Positions 22,537 to 31,117 of a DNA stretch of 64,000 nucleotides are shown piece by piece; within the stretch, counting starts at the first letter, position 1; every line of letters starts with the position of its first letter. Location of the stretch: contig CAJTMC010000016.1 in the NCBI GenBank assembly GCA_910577115.1, positions 24,704 to 88,703 on the forward strand, given 5' to 3'. This DNA is from an uncultured Lachnospiraceae bacterium (lineage in GTDB: Bacteria > Bacillota > Clostridia > Lachnospirales > Lachnospiraceae). Both the position numbers and the translations under genes were made by a program. The notes below the pieces were generated by a model. The model was not told the DNA's origin and searched no databases. It was given only the letters and a program-made list of their open reading frames with translations.

Positions 22537-24636
22537 ATGGATAAAAGAGCACTATCGGCTATACCAAGGCCGGTACTTACGGATAAAAATAAGGAAATGC
22601 TGCTGTTAGTGCCTCATATATCTTATCTGGCAACGGCAAGCAGGCAGGAAGTTAATGGAATTGACACGCTGATTATCAATTTTTTTCATGCAGAGGAAAA
22701 AGAATTAAAGCCAGCGTTCCGGACATTCTGCCAGCCGGATGATTACATCACGCAGGATCTGACAACAGACAAAACCAAGTGGAAGACAGGGGCTATCAAT
22801 TATCTTACCGGATATCTTTACTGGTACCGTAATGGAGGTAATATCGCAGTTGCCTCGGCTGAGGAAAGGGAAATTATTCTCGGATTCTTATACGAATTTA
22901 AGAAAAGGCATGATACCAAAGATTATGACAGGTGCATGGCACAGGGCGGATCCGTAACGGATACGGAACTGGAAGACCGTATAGACGAGTACCAAGACAA
23001 AATCAAGGAATGGAAATTGCAGGAAAAGCACAACAAAGAAAAGGCAGAGATTGATTTGCAGATGGAAAAGTTCGGTGATGCTCCCGAAGATTATGACAGA
23101 TTCGTCAGAGAAAAGGTATTTGGAGAAGAACACTATATTTTTTACAGCACTGCCAATAAGTCAGCGTATTGCACAAGCTGCGAGCTGGATTTTGAATTGG
23201 ATAAGGAGAAACACCTCCGGCACAAGAAAATTCCTATATGGAATCACTTAGATAAGGTCAAACATAATCATACGGTTTTATGCCCTTACTGCGGAAAGTA
23301 TCTCAAATGTAAAAGTGAGGGTATGAGCCGGCAGAGTTTATTTGCAGTTCAGTGGAGTGTATTGGTTCAAAAGCATGAGGAAAATGTATTGGTAAGATAC
23401 TTCTGCCATACAAAGGATTTTCGTATAAATTATCGCAATCCAGAGATTACCACAATGGAGAAATTCAGAACGGTACATACAGCTGAAATGGCGAAAGATT
23501 TTGAATGGGCAAGATTTAGGAGCATATATGATTACCGCTGGTGCATATTCCATGACAGAAAATATAGCGGATGGTGTCCTCCGGCAGAAATAACGGTACC
23601 AAGAAGTGCGGTTTTATACAACGAGAATCTGCTTGATACAGTATCCGGCACATGTATGAAATATAGTGCGGTAGATATTTACATAGACAAGATTGTGAAC
23701 AATAGCATATTGCTTAATAAACCTTGGACCATTGACTGGTATTTCAATCAGTATCGAAAGACACCATATCTGGAGCAGCTGCTTAAAATCGGATTTTATA
23801 AAATTGTACAGTCTGTCATGGAAGACCATAATTGTCCAGAATTTCAGAACGGGAAGACAGTATTGGAAACACTGGGGATAAATAAGCTGCAGTTTAATAT
23901 GCTCCGGGAAGTGGGAAATCCAACGGTAAGAGATGTGATGATACTCCGGTATGCGAAAGAGATCCGACAGGAAGATTTTAAGCTGCTCCGCTATATTCAT
24001 GATGATGGATACGACAAAATGTATGAAAAGTATCTTGATATGAGACAGTACACCACAATCTACAAGGTGGATAAGTACATAAATAAGCAGAGAATCAAAC
24101 ATGATGCTGACTATTTTGACTACATCAGCTGGTTAGAGGAAATGGGGTACGATATGCGGAATGAGTTTAATTTGTACCCGAAGGACTTCAAAAATGCCCA
24201 TGATGATAAATCAAAGGAGTATGTCAAGTTCAAAGATAAGCGGGCAAAAGAAGATATCAAACGGTTTAATAGGCTATTGAAAAAGATCCGCAAGAATACT
24301 TCGGATGTGGATGCTATGAATTTGAGGGTTGAGGGAATGTTCATTCGATTGCCGGCACAGCTGGATGAGTTAAAAAAAGAGGGAGAAATTCTCCATCATT
24401 GCGTTGGAACCTATGTTGATAGGGTAGCAAAGGGAGAGACGATGATTTTCTTCATAAGGCAGGAAGCGGATCCGGATAAACCATTCTTCACATTGGAATG
24501 GAAGGGCAGGGTGGTTCAGTGCCGAGGTTATCGTAACTGCGATATGACACCAGAGGTTAAAGCATTCGTTGAGATATTCCAAGAAAAAATGGCGGAGTAT
24601 GAGAATGCACCAAATAAACAGAGGAAGGTGGGTTGA
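22537..24636 (+). CDS. PcfJ-like protein
   Basis: 699 aa, normal for the family. A four-cysteine ribbon near residues 209-253 (YCTSCELDF ... LCPYCGKYL) precedes the conserved C-terminal half ending with EILHHCVGTYVDRVAKGE, MIFFIRQEADPDKPFFTLEW and VVQCRGYRNCDMTPE. PcfJ is known from conjugative plasmids and many Clostridia phages, and its biochemical role is unresolved; pairing with PcfK is constant. GTAGGAGGCGG precedes the ATG. Confidence 0.88.
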   Translation: MDKRALSAIPRPVLTDKNKEMLLLVPHISYLATASRQEVNGIDTLIINFFHAEEKELKPAFRTFCQPDDYITQDLTTDKTKWKTGAINYLTGYLYWYRNGGNIAVASAEEREIILGFLYEFKKRHDTKDYDRCMAQGGSVTDTELEDRIDEYQDKIKEWKLQEKHNKEKAEIDLQMEKFGDAPEDYDRFVREKVFGEEHYIFYSTANKSAYCTSCELDFELDKEKHLRHKKIPIWNHLDKVKHNHTVLCPYCGKYLKCKSEGMSRQSLFAVQWSVLVQKHEENVLVRYFCHTKDFRINYRNPEITTMEKFRTVHTAEMAKDFEWARFRSIYDYRWCIFHDRKYSGWCPPAEITVPRSAVLYNENLLDTVSGTCMKYSAVDIYIDKIVNNSILLNKPWTIDWYFNQYRKTPYLEQLLKIGFYKIVQSVMEDHNCPEFQNGKTVLETLGINKLQFNMLREVGNPTVRDVMILRYAKEIRQEDFKLLRYIHDDGYDKMYEKYLDMRQYTTIYKVDKYINKQRIKHDADYFDYISWLEEMGYDMRNEFNLYPKDFKNAHDDKSKEYVKFKDKRAKEDIKRFNRLLKKIRKNTSDVDAMNLRVEGMFIRLPAQLDELKKEGEILHHCVGTYVDRVAKGETMIFFIRQEADPDKPFFTLEWKGRVVQCRGYRNCDMTPEVKAFVEIFQEKMAEYENAPNKQRKVG

Positions 24637-24637
24637 A

Positions 24638-24829
24638 ATGGCAGATAAGACAAGGCACAAAATAAATAATCTGCTTATGAAGCTGAATGATGAAGACAGA
24701 AATACTCTTTGCTGCCTGCTAATTAAAGCGGGGTATGCAGCAAGAATAGGAAAAGAACGTCCAGACGGTAAAGGGAAAACAATGTATTTTGTGGAATATT
24801 GGGAGGAGAATAATGATTCTTTTAAATAG
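24638..24829 (+). CDS. Small hypothetical protein, 63 aa
   Basis: Starts MADKTRHKINNLLMKLNDEDR one base after the pcfJ stop, with GGAAGGTGGG upstream. Helical N-terminus, then a basic GKERPDGKGKTMYFVEYWE end with the look of a small winged or beta domain. Overlaps the next gene by 17 bases. Function unknown. Confidence 0.65.
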   Translation: MADKTRHKINNLLMKLNDEDRNTLCCLLIKAGYAARIGKERPDGKGKTMYFVEYWEENNDSFK

Positions 24830-25067
24830 AGCAAAAAAGCCTATATCTAAAATGGAAATTTATTTGAAATATGGTTTTGTCATTACAGAGCATGAAGCTC
24901 ACTTGTGCCCGAGATGTCGAAAAGTTTTGAATGCAGGTCCTAATTATCAGCCTAATTACTGTAGCCAGTGTGGACAGAAAGTCAGTTTTGCGGGAATTAA
25001 ATGGAGTGAAGACAAGAAATTAGGATTTGCGGAAAGAGGTGAAACTTATGAACCGGTCAAAGATTGA
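24813..25067 (+). CDS. Small zinc-ribbon protein, 84 aa
   Basis: LCPRCRKVL ... YCSQCGQKVSF is a clear CxxC...CxxC zinc ribbon. ATG preceded by GGGAGGAGAATA. The C-terminal tail overlaps the DUF5131 start by 20 bases. Probably binds nucleic acid or a protein partner. Confidence 0.7.
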   Translation: MILLNRAKKPISKMEIYLKYGFVITEHEAHLCPRCRKVLNAGPNYQPNYCSQCGQKVSFAGIKWSEDKKLGFAERGETYEPVKD

Positions 25068-26085
25068 ATGGTGTGATCATACATGGAATCCTATTACGGG
25101 GTGTCGGCATGATTGTAAATACTGTTACGCGCGTCGAATGACCGTCAGGTTTGCAGGCGATGTAAGACTGAACAAAATGGCAAAAAAGGATTACAGCATG
25201 GTTCCGGCAGCGGACGGAGGGAAAGATTTATATGTGTTGGATGTTCCGATGCTGAATGAAACAGGACATCCGTTGGTATATCCATTTGGATTTGAACCTA
25301 CATTGCATAGATACAGAATGGACATTCCCGGAAAACTGAAAATGGGGAACAACATTTTTGTCGGTGCCATGTCAGATGTATTTGGAAAGTGGGTGCCGGA
25401 CAAATGGCTTGATGAAATTTTTGCAACTTGTGAGAAATATCCTATACATAATTATCTTTTTCTTACTAAGAATCCGGAACGGTATTTAGAGTATATCGTA
25501 CCAAACGGATATGAAAATTTATGGTTTGGAATCACCATAACAAAAGAATCCGAAATAGCTAAGGTATCAATGCTGCCGGAAGGACGCAGATCATTTATCA
25601 GTATTGAACCGATTTTGGAAGATCTTCATAGTGAGATTCACAGGCTATTTATACATTTAGTTGACTGGATTATTATTGGTGCAGAAACAGGACGCAGTAA
25701 AAATAAAGTTATTCCAGAAGCTGAGTGGATAAACAAACTTGTGGCTGAGGCTGACAATGCTGGAGTACCAGTATTTATGAAAGAAAGCTTGGTTCCGATA
25801 GTCGGGGAACAAAATATGCGACGTGACTTTCCGAGACAGCTCCAGCATTCAGAAGTGAGTCCAAAAATGAAGAAGAAGTTGTTTGATATATGCGCTGAGT
25901 GCAAGGCTAATTTGAAAAAAAGCAATATGATTACTCTGCTTGCGAGATCCAAACGGGGTGAACAGCCGAAACAGTTTGGTTTTATGTGCAAAGATTGTTT
26001 CATAAAATTCTGCAATAACTTTGGATTGGATATACCAGAGCTGGTAGAAATCATTATGGATAGTAAGGATGATGGTGATGTCTAA
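25048..26085 (+). CDS. DUF5131 (phage Gp37/Gp68) radical-SAM-like protein
   Basis: 345 aa. Opens MNRSKIEWCDHTWNPITGC, then RHDCKYCYARR: Cys19-x3-Cys23-x2-Cys26 is the canonical radical SAM cluster motif. NIFVGAMSDVFGKWVPD, FLTKNPERY, WFGITIT and IIGAETGRSKNKV are typical of the DUF5131 family. A second cysteine set (CAEC ... CKDC, about 277-310) is appended. The family is common in phages and proposed to carry out radical chemistry on a nucleic acid or nucleotide, but no substrate is established. Start ATG 25048 after AGAGGTG. Confidence 0.88.
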   Translation: MNRSKIEWCDHTWNPITGCRHDCKYCYARRMTVRFAGDVRLNKMAKKDYSMVPAADGGKDLYVLDVPMLNETGHPLVYPFGFEPTLHRYRMDIPGKLKMGNNIFVGAMSDVFGKWVPDKWLDEIFATCEKYPIHNYLFLTKNPERYLEYIVPNGYENLWFGITITKESEIAKVSMLPEGRRSFISIEPILEDLHSEIHRLFIHLVDWIIIGAETGRSKNKVIPEAEWINKLVAEADNAGVPVFMKESLVPIVGEQNMRRDFPRQLQHSEVSPKMKKKLFDICAECKANLKKSNMITLLARSKRGEQPKQFGFMCKDCFIKFCNNFGLDIPELVEIIMDSKDDGDV

Positions 26086-26455
26086 ATGGAATAGGAATGG
26101 AGATGGATATACTGACAGTACTGCATGTATGGCGATATCAAAATTATCAAAAGAGGAAAGGAAAAATGCTATGGCAAAGAAAAGAAGCTGCAGACGAACA
26201 ACAGATGAAAATGTAATCCATGATAAGGCTGTGAAACTGCGGAAAATGACGGATGAACAACTGGTGCATTATGTGGAGGACAGAGTTGAAAAAGCAAGGA
26301 GTGAGGGGTTTAATCGGGGCAGGGAGCAGAATAAGCCTGTAAATATCATGGAACTTATTAATGCTATTGGCAATATAAGAGGTATCGGGGAAAGTAAGTT
26401 GGCAGACATCAAGGCTATTCTTGAAAAACACTTGGAGGTGGGGGATGGTGGCTGA
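26078..26455 (+). CDS. Hypothetical phage protein with helix-hairpin-helix-like C-terminus
   Basis: 125 aa. The N-terminus (GYTDSTACMAISKLSKEERK) belongs to a type often found in Clostridia prophages. The C-terminus IGNIRGIGESKLADIKAIL has the GIG hairpin of a non-specific DNA-binding helix-hairpin-helix. Basic middle region. Start chosen at ATG 26078 (AAGGA upstream); ATG 26069 and 26072 are also possible. Overlaps both neighbours. Confidence 0.6.
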   Translation: MSKWNRNGDGYTDSTACMAISKLSKEERKNAMAKKRSCRRTTDENVIHDKAVKLRKMTDEQLVHYVEDRVEKARSEGFNRGREQNKPVNIMELINAIGNIRGIGESKLADIKAILEKHLEVGDGG

Positions 26456-27002
26456 TCCAAGGAGACAGATAATCGGGAGACGGAGCAAAGCATCCGGCGA
26501 TGCCTTTGAGCGTTGGCTGTCAAGTTCCTGTGAATTTTATCTACAGAAAGGATGGGCGCACATAGAAAAAACGCCAGAACCCTTCCACATCACTGGTAAA
26601 GACGAAAACGGGGTTGTCCGAGGATATTACGAAAAGAAAGGACAGCCAGACTATAAAGGGATTTTATGTGACGGTACCGGAATTATGTTTGAGGCAAAAC
26701 ATACGGATTCGGATCGGATAAACCAGAATGTTGTTACGGACGCACAATGGAAAAGCCTTGATATATATGAGAAATTTGGAGCTCATTGCTATGTGATGGT
26801 GTCTGTGGGACTGATGAAATTCTATAGAGTTCCTTGGAATGTTTGGAAAAAGATGAAAGAGCTGTTCGGACATAAGTTTATGACAGAGCAGGAACTGGAG
26901 CCTTATAAATTGCAGGAAAGGCAATGTACAATACTCATTTTGGAAGGAGTGGAATTGAGAGATGAAGATACAGAAAACAGAGCTTGCAGCAAAATTGAAT
27001 AA
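26445..27002 (+). CDS. RecU-like Holliday junction resolvase
   Basis: 185 aa. SKASGDAFERWLSSSCEFYL, IEKTPEPFHITGK, KKGQPDYKGIL and MFEAKHT are the RecU (penicillin-binding-protein-related factor A) motifs, with the nuclease Asp (PDYKG) and Glu-x-Lys (FEAKH). It should cut Holliday junctions and branched DNA before packaging. ATG 26445 follows GGAGGTGGGGG. Overlaps dnaN by 41 bases. Confidence 0.85.
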   Translation: MVADPRRQIIGRRSKASGDAFERWLSSSCEFYLQKGWAHIEKTPEPFHITGKDENGVVRGYYEKKGQPDYKGILCDGTGIMFEAKHTDSDRINQNVVTDAQWKSLDIYEKFGAHCYVMVSVGLMKFYRVPWNVWKKMKELFGHKFMTEQELEPYKLQERQCTILILEGVELRDEDTENRACSKIE

Positions 27003-28011
27003 AATCAAGGGAGTTGTGCCCAAAAAAGGCACACAGGCAATTTTGCATAATATTTTGGTAAAAGACAGCTATCTGATTGCCAGTGATATGGCTATGACCA
27101 TTAAGGCAAAACTGGAAGGGGGCGGGCAGGAAACCTTTCTTATTCCGGAAAGGGCGTTTGACCTGATTAATAATCTTCCTGACGGGGAAGTTGAGATCTC
27201 AGGGGGGAAGGATAACATTATAGTGATTAAGGCGGACAAGATAGAAAACAGGTATCAGACTATGGATCCTTTGATGTTTCCAAAAATCAATGATTTTGAA
27301 GAAGGGGAGGAGTTGACGATAGATTCGGGGATTATACTGGAGTCTATTAAAAAGGTTGCGTATGCGATACCAGCGCAGGCGGAAAACCGTATAATGACGG
27401 CAATGTATCTGCATGCCGAGGGCGGGCAACTGAATTTTGTCGGATCGGATGCACATGTATTGGCATGGGATATGGCGGCTTATGATGGAAATTTTAAACT
27501 GCTGATACCAAAAAATACGGTGGATAAGCTGAAATCGCTTGGATTATCCGGAGAAGTGCAGATTAAGCATGGAAAGTCGCAGGCAGTTTTTATTACAAAA
27601 GAGTTTGAAATATATACAAGGCTCATTGAAGGGGAATATTTTAAGTATCAGGCGATGTTTAAGGAATTTCCCATACATACGGTCGCATCAAAGTCAACTT
27701 TACTGGATGCCATGACAAGGGCAAAGATGTGTACTGAGGAACGGTGCCCGGTTAGATTCGAACTGCAGGAGAGCCAGCTGAATTTGAGTATCAAAGATAA
27801 AATAACCGATTACCATGAAACAGTAGATTTGCAGGAAAACCTTTCAGAACCTCTTACAATCGGATTTGATGCGAAACTGGTACTGGAAACATTAAAGGCT
27901 TTTGAATGTGATAACGTTGGCATCTCCTTTGACAGTCCCAAAATGCCAATGATTATCGAGGCGGAAGACAGTGACTTTAAGGTAATTGTACTGCCGGTTG
28001 TACTTAATTAA
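26962..28011 (+). CDS. dnaN: Phage-encoded DNA polymerase III beta sliding clamp homologue
   Basis: 349 aa, close to the usual 365-375. Domain 1 begins MKIQKTELAAKLNKIKGVVP and TQAILHNILVKDSYLIASD; domain 2 includes IDSGIILESIKKVAYAIPA and LHAEGGQLNFVGSDAHVLAW; domain 3 ends IIEAEDSDFKVIVLPVVLN, the position of the bacterial YLIMPMR(L) end. As a dimeric ring it would tether polymerase and clamp-binding proteins to DNA. No phage DNA polymerase or helicase is seen in the window, so it probably redirects the host polymerase III. Two proteins nearby carry clamp-binding-like peptides. Confidence 0.85.
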   Translation: MKIQKTELAAKLNKIKGVVPKKGTQAILHNILVKDSYLIASDMAMTIKAKLEGGGQETFLIPERAFDLINNLPDGEVEISGGKDNIIVIKADKIENRYQTMDPLMFPKINDFEEGEELTIDSGIILESIKKVAYAIPAQAENRIMTAMYLHAEGGQLNFVGSDAHVLAWDMAAYDGNFKLLIPKNTVDKLKSLGLSGEVQIKHGKSQAVFITKEFEIYTRLIEGEYFKYQAMFKEFPIHTVASKSTLLDAMTRAKMCTEERCPVRFELQESQLNLSIKDKITDYHETVDLQENLSEPLTIGFDAKLVLETLKAFECDNVGISFDSPKMPMIIEAEDSDFKVIVLPVVLN

Positions 28012-28063
28012 GTGCTTTTGGTAAAAGTTTATATATCACACAGGTAACACGTTCATTATTCTT

Positions 28064-28081
28064 GGCGGTCATCAGACCGCC
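28064..28081 (+). other. Perfect 7-bp hairpin upstream of a small gene
   Basis: GGCGGTC (28064-28070), loop ATCA, GACCGCC (28075-28081), ending one base before the GGAAAGGAG of the next gene. There is no T tract, so it is an RNA hairpin rather than a terminator; it may protect or modulate the downstream message. Confidence 0.5.
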
Positions 28082-28096
28082 GGAAAGGAGATGAAA

Positions 28097-28291
28097 ATGG
28101 ATCATGTTTTCATGATGGTGACAAAAGATAAGTACGAATTGCCATTAGCAGTAGCTGATACGAGGAAAGAACTAGGAAGAATGATTGGCGTAAGTCCTAT
28201 TACGATAGCAAACAGTATTACAAGGGCAAGAAATAACGGTCAAAAAAGCCAATATATTCGTGTGGATTTTACTGACAATGATATTGATTGA
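28097..28291 (+). CDS. Small HTH-like phage protein, 64 aa
   Basis: MDHVFMMVTKDKYELPLAVA then TRKELGRMIGVSPITIANSI, the latter a helix-turn-helix, with a basic end. Start ATG 28097 is 6 bases after GGAAAGGAG; ATG 28091 touches that site. This small protein type is common in Clostridia phages. Likely DNA-binding. Confidence 0.65.
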   Translation: MDHVFMMVTKDKYELPLAVADTRKELGRMIGVSPITIANSITRARNNGQKSQYIRVDFTDNDID

Positions 28292-28366
28292 ACGATATTT
28301 TGTGGAAAAACATGCGGGTAGCAAGAATAAGTGTGGATAAGCACATAAAAAACGAGGGAGTGTTTA

Positions 28367-29182
28367 ATGAAAGCAGTATTGAAATATCCGGGAAGCAAAT
28401 GGTCACTGGCTGACTGGATCATAAGCTTTTTTCCGGAACATCATAGTTATCTGGAACCGTTTTTCGGGAGCGGGGCTGTACTGTTCAATAAAACAAGGTC
28501 AGATATCGAAACAGTCAATGACTTGGACGGGAATGTCGTAAACCTGTTTGAGTGTATCCAATCAGATCCGGAAAGACTGGCAAGAAGCATTTATCTGACA
28601 CCGTATGCTCGTAATGTTTACGAAAGAGCATTTCAGGAAAAACCGGAGGAACCATTTGAAAGAGCGCTTAATTTTTATATTCGGCTGAATATGGGACATG
28701 GATTTCGGACAAATGGAGAAAAAGTTGGATGGAAAAATGATGTGCAGGGGCGGGAAAAAGCTTATGCATCACTGGATTGGTGTAATCTGCCAGAAAAGAT
28801 TATACTGGCGGCTGAAAGGCTTCGGGGTGTGCAGATAGAAAACCGACCGGCATTGGAGTTGATTGAGCGTTTTAATTATGAAAATGTCTTAATATACTGT
28901 GATCCGCCGTATATGTTGGAGACACGACATGGAAAACAATACAGATGTGAAATGGATGATTCTGAACATGAAGAGCTACTGAAAGTTTTACTCAGACATA
29001 AGGGAGCGGTTTTGATAAGTGGATATGATACGGATTTATATAGGGATATGCTTGGAAAATGGACAAGCAGGGTAACTACATCGTATTCGCAGGTATGCAC
29101 TAAGAAAAAAGAAATGTTATGGATGAATTTCGAACTGCCTAACAGGCAAATAACTTTTGAAAATTTGTCCCAAATGTGGTAA
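28367..29182 (+). CDS. Dam-type (D12 class) DNA adenine methyltransferase
   Basis: 271 aa. KYPGSKWSLADWI and YLEPFFGSGAVLFNK (motif I, SAM binding), NDLDGNVVNLF, LNMGHGFRTNGE and the catalytic IYCDPPYMLETR (DPPY). All motifs of an active N6-adenine methyltransferase are present. Without a restriction partner nearby it is an orphan enzyme, probably shielding phage DNA or regulating it. GAGGGAGTG precedes the ATG. Confidence 0.92.
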   Translation: MKAVLKYPGSKWSLADWIISFFPEHHSYLEPFFGSGAVLFNKTRSDIETVNDLDGNVVNLFECIQSDPERLARSIYLTPYARNVYERAFQEKPEEPFERALNFYIRLNMGHGFRTNGEKVGWKNDVQGREKAYASLDWCNLPEKIILAAERLRGVQIENRPALELIERFNYENVLIYCDPPYMLETRHGKQYRCEMDDSEHEELLKVLLRHKGAVLISGYDTDLYRDMLGKWTSRVTTSYSQVCTKKKEMLWMNFELPNRQITFENLSQMW

Positions 29183-29372
29183 GGAAGCAAAGCTGCTTTT
29201 GGAATTATCAAGAATTGATAATAAAAGTATGGTTTGTGATGAATGTGGAATAATGGAGGCGCTGGACAGTCTTCCGCAAGGGGTTTTATCGCTACAGGAG
29301 CGCACAAGGATTGCTGTAGCAGCGACAGGAAATAAATGGGCGATGGAAAACTTTAATGCTACACACAATTAG
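29157..29372 (+). CDS. Small zinc-ribbon protein, 71 aa
   Basis: MKICPKCGKEAKLLL ... VCDECGIMEALDSL: CxxC...CxxC zinc ribbon, then a helix. TTG start inside the methyltransferase gene (26-base overlap) with a weak ribosome binding site, so translation may depend on the upstream gene. Confidence 0.55.
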   Translation: MKICPKCGKEAKLLLELSRIDNKSMVCDECGIMEALDSLPQGVLSLQERTRIAVAATGNKWAMENFNATHN

Positions 29373-29384
29373 GAGTTGGTTGCT

Positions 29385-29762
29385 TTGAAAGGGCAGATGA
29401 ATTTATTTGATTTCATAGAGAAGCCGGAAGAACAGACAATAGAAAAATCAAAAAATATTCAGGGGCAGCTTATGTACATAGTTGATAATCCAGTAATACA
29501 ATGTGCAAATTGTGTATGTCAGTATTGTGTAAACAATCAGGAGGAAGTATGGGATAAGGTGCGGCCGGATGAAGTGATTGAGCCTTGTTTCAACTGCGAT
29601 GAATGCTATGAGTTCACCGGAGATTGTAGGCATCGAAGAATGTTAAAAGAGCATTGCGATAAGTTTGTCCTATCAGACTATGGAGCTGCCAGAAACAGAA
29701 AACATATAAAATTGATTAGAGATGGAGGTAAGAACGATAGGAACCAGAACTACACTAAATGA
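29385..29762 (+). CDS. Cysteine-rich phage protein with N-terminal clamp-binding-like peptide
   Basis: 125 aa. Begins MKGQMNLFDFIEKPEEQ: QMNLF resembles the sliding-clamp binding motif QL(S/D)LF. The body is rich in cysteine (CANCVCQYC, CFNCDEC, CRHRRMLKEHC) and should bind zinc. Start TTG 29385, 9 bases after AGGAG; a TTG at 29376 is too close to that site. Overlaps the next gene. Function unknown but probably DNA-linked. Confidence 0.65.
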   Translation: MKGQMNLFDFIEKPEEQTIEKSKNIQGQLMYIVDNPVIQCANCVCQYCVNNQEEVWDKVRPDEVIEPCFNCDECYEFTGDCRHRRMLKEHCDKFVLSDYGAARNRKHIKLIRDGGKNDRNQNYTK

Positions 29763-29982
29763 TTTGAATGAGTATCTGTTCCAAGAGATGGATCGGCTCA
29801 CAAATGAGGATTTATCTGCAGATGAGCTGGACAAAGAAATTAAACGTAGTGACGCTTTACAGAAGATTGCCAAAACGGTAATTGATAATGGGGCTCTTGC
29901 ATTGCAGGCAAAGAAATACCTTGATGAATATGGGGAAGGTGATAAGGTGGAACTTCCTTTGATTGGTGTCACAGATAAATGA
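29722..29982 (+). CDS. Hypothetical phage protein, 86 aa
   Basis: Helical protein with TLNDLNEYLFQEMDRLTNEDL, then EIKRSDALQKIAKTVIDNGALAL, a form common in Clostridia prophages. The only ATG (29722) is part of ATGGAGGT, so the Shine-Dalgarno-like GGAGGT is inside the coding frame and an ATA sits 7 bases after it. The true start is therefore uncertain by up to five codons. Confidence 0.65.
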   Translation: MEVRTIGTRTTLNDLNEYLFQEMDRLTNEDLSADELDKEIKRSDALQKIAKTVIDNGALALQAKKYLDEYGEGDKVELPLIGVTDK

Positions 29983-29985
29983 CTG

Positions 29986-30063
29986 ATGGAGGAAAATGAG
30001 GCGCTGCGTGAAACTGTACGGAATTTGCAGAAAAGAATTAAGAAATTGGAGGATTGGGGCTGA
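29986..30063 (+). CDS. Possible 25-aa coiled-coil peptide
   Basis: MEENEALRETVRNLQKRIKK then LEDWG: a heptad-like helix. The frame fits exactly between the previous stop and the next start (TGA overlaps the ATG). No clear ribosome binding site, so low confidence. Confidence 0.35.
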   Translation: MEENEALRETVRNLQKRIKKLEDWG

Positions 30064-30656
30064 TGTATGGACATCAATATACAGTAGAAGAACAAAAATT
30101 TATGAAGGAATATGTTCCAGGGCACAGCTATAAAGAAATCCAAAAGGCATTTACGGAGAAATTTGGGTGGGAGATTTCTCTTGGACAGGTCAATGCCTAT
30201 ATAGGAAATCATCATATAAGCACAGGAAGGACAGGGCGGTTTCAAAAGGGGCAGGAGCCGCCCAATAAGGGAAAGAAAGGTATCTGCGCTGCCGGATGTG
30301 AAAGAACATGGTTTCAAAAGGGGCATATACCAGCAAATTACAGACCGGTAGGCAGTGAACGTGTAAATGCTGATGGATACATTGAAGTTAAAGTGGCAGA
30401 TCCAAACAAATGGAAATTAAAACACAGGGTTGTGTGGGAATCTGTAAACGGGAAAATACCAAAAGGCTACATCATTATTTTTCGTGATAATGATAAATCC
30501 AATACAGATATAGATAATTTGTTACTTATCAAGCGGGGGACACATGCAGTATTAAATCATACAGGTCTTTGTGAGTACAGCGGAGAGTTTAAGGAAACAG
30601 CTATTTGCATTGCAGAACTGAAAGCAGCTACTTCTAGGGCGAAAAACAGAAAGTGA
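30063..30656 (+). CDS. HNH endonuclease with N-terminal helix-turn-helix
   Basis: 197 aa. The N-terminus (YTVEEQKFMKEYVPGHSYKE) is a helix-turn-helix DNA-binding segment. The HNH part reads RVNADGYIEVKV, LKHRVVWESVNGKIPKGYII, FRDNDKSNTDIDNLLLI, with the first His in KHRVVW and Asn residues in DNDKSN. This is the phage/homing-type HNH nuclease; it may be a free-standing homing enzyme. ATG 30063 after GGAGG. Confidence 0.85.
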   Translation: MYGHQYTVEEQKFMKEYVPGHSYKEIQKAFTEKFGWEISLGQVNAYIGNHHISTGRTGRFQKGQEPPNKGKKGICAAGCERTWFQKGHIPANYRPVGSERVNADGYIEVKVADPNKWKLKHRVVWESVNGKIPKGYIIIFRDNDKSNTDIDNLLLIKRGTHAVLNHTGLCEYSGEFKETAICIAELKAATSRAKNRK

Positions 30657-30676
30657 AGTGAGGTGGGTGAATTGTA

Positions 30677-31117
30677 ATGGATAAACAAAATCAATTATGG
30701 TTTTTCTTCCAATTTCTCCAGGATGTAGAAAAGGAACTATCCAAAGAAGAGGAAAAGCAGGTGATGATTGAAAAAGCTATCAATTTGAAGCTCATGTGTG
30801 ATTATGTTGTCAGTTGTTCCTATGGTGATATTGTTCTGATTATCTGTATGCTGCACGATTATGTGAAAATGCTGAATGAGGTAAGAAGTGACATTCAATG
30901 GGAGGTTTACTACCGAGAGAAATTTATCAAAATGGCAGACAGGCTGTCAGAACAGATTGAATACGATTATGATGCGGCATTGGAAAAATGTAAAAAGAAA
31001 TTAGAGAAAAAAGAAAACTATAGCGATGTTGGTGAAGAGGCTATGGCCCTGGCGGTGAAGCATGCCAAAGGAAAGAAAACGAGGAAAGAAAAGGAGGGCT
31101 TGAATGGAAAGAATTGA
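30677..31117 (+). CDS. Hypothetical phage protein, 146 aa
   Basis: Entirely helical, with KELSKEEEKQVMIEKAINLK near the start and a strongly basic Lys-rich tail (KKKLEKKENY, GKKTRKEKEG). GAGGTGGG precedes the ATG. No known family. Confidence 0.6.
   Translation: MDKQNQLWFFFQFLQDVEKELSKEEEKQVMIEKAINLKLMCDYVVSCSYGDIVLIICMLHDYVKMLNEVRSDIQWEVYYREKFIKMADRLSEQIEYDYDAALEKCKKKLEKKENYSDVGEEAMALAVKHAKGKKTRKEKEGLNGKN

Noticed and set aside
28367..30656. Restriction-modification system formed by the Dam-type methylase and the HNH nuclease
   Set aside because: The genes are separated by three or four small genes and the HNH protein looks like a homing/phage type; no specificity link is visible.
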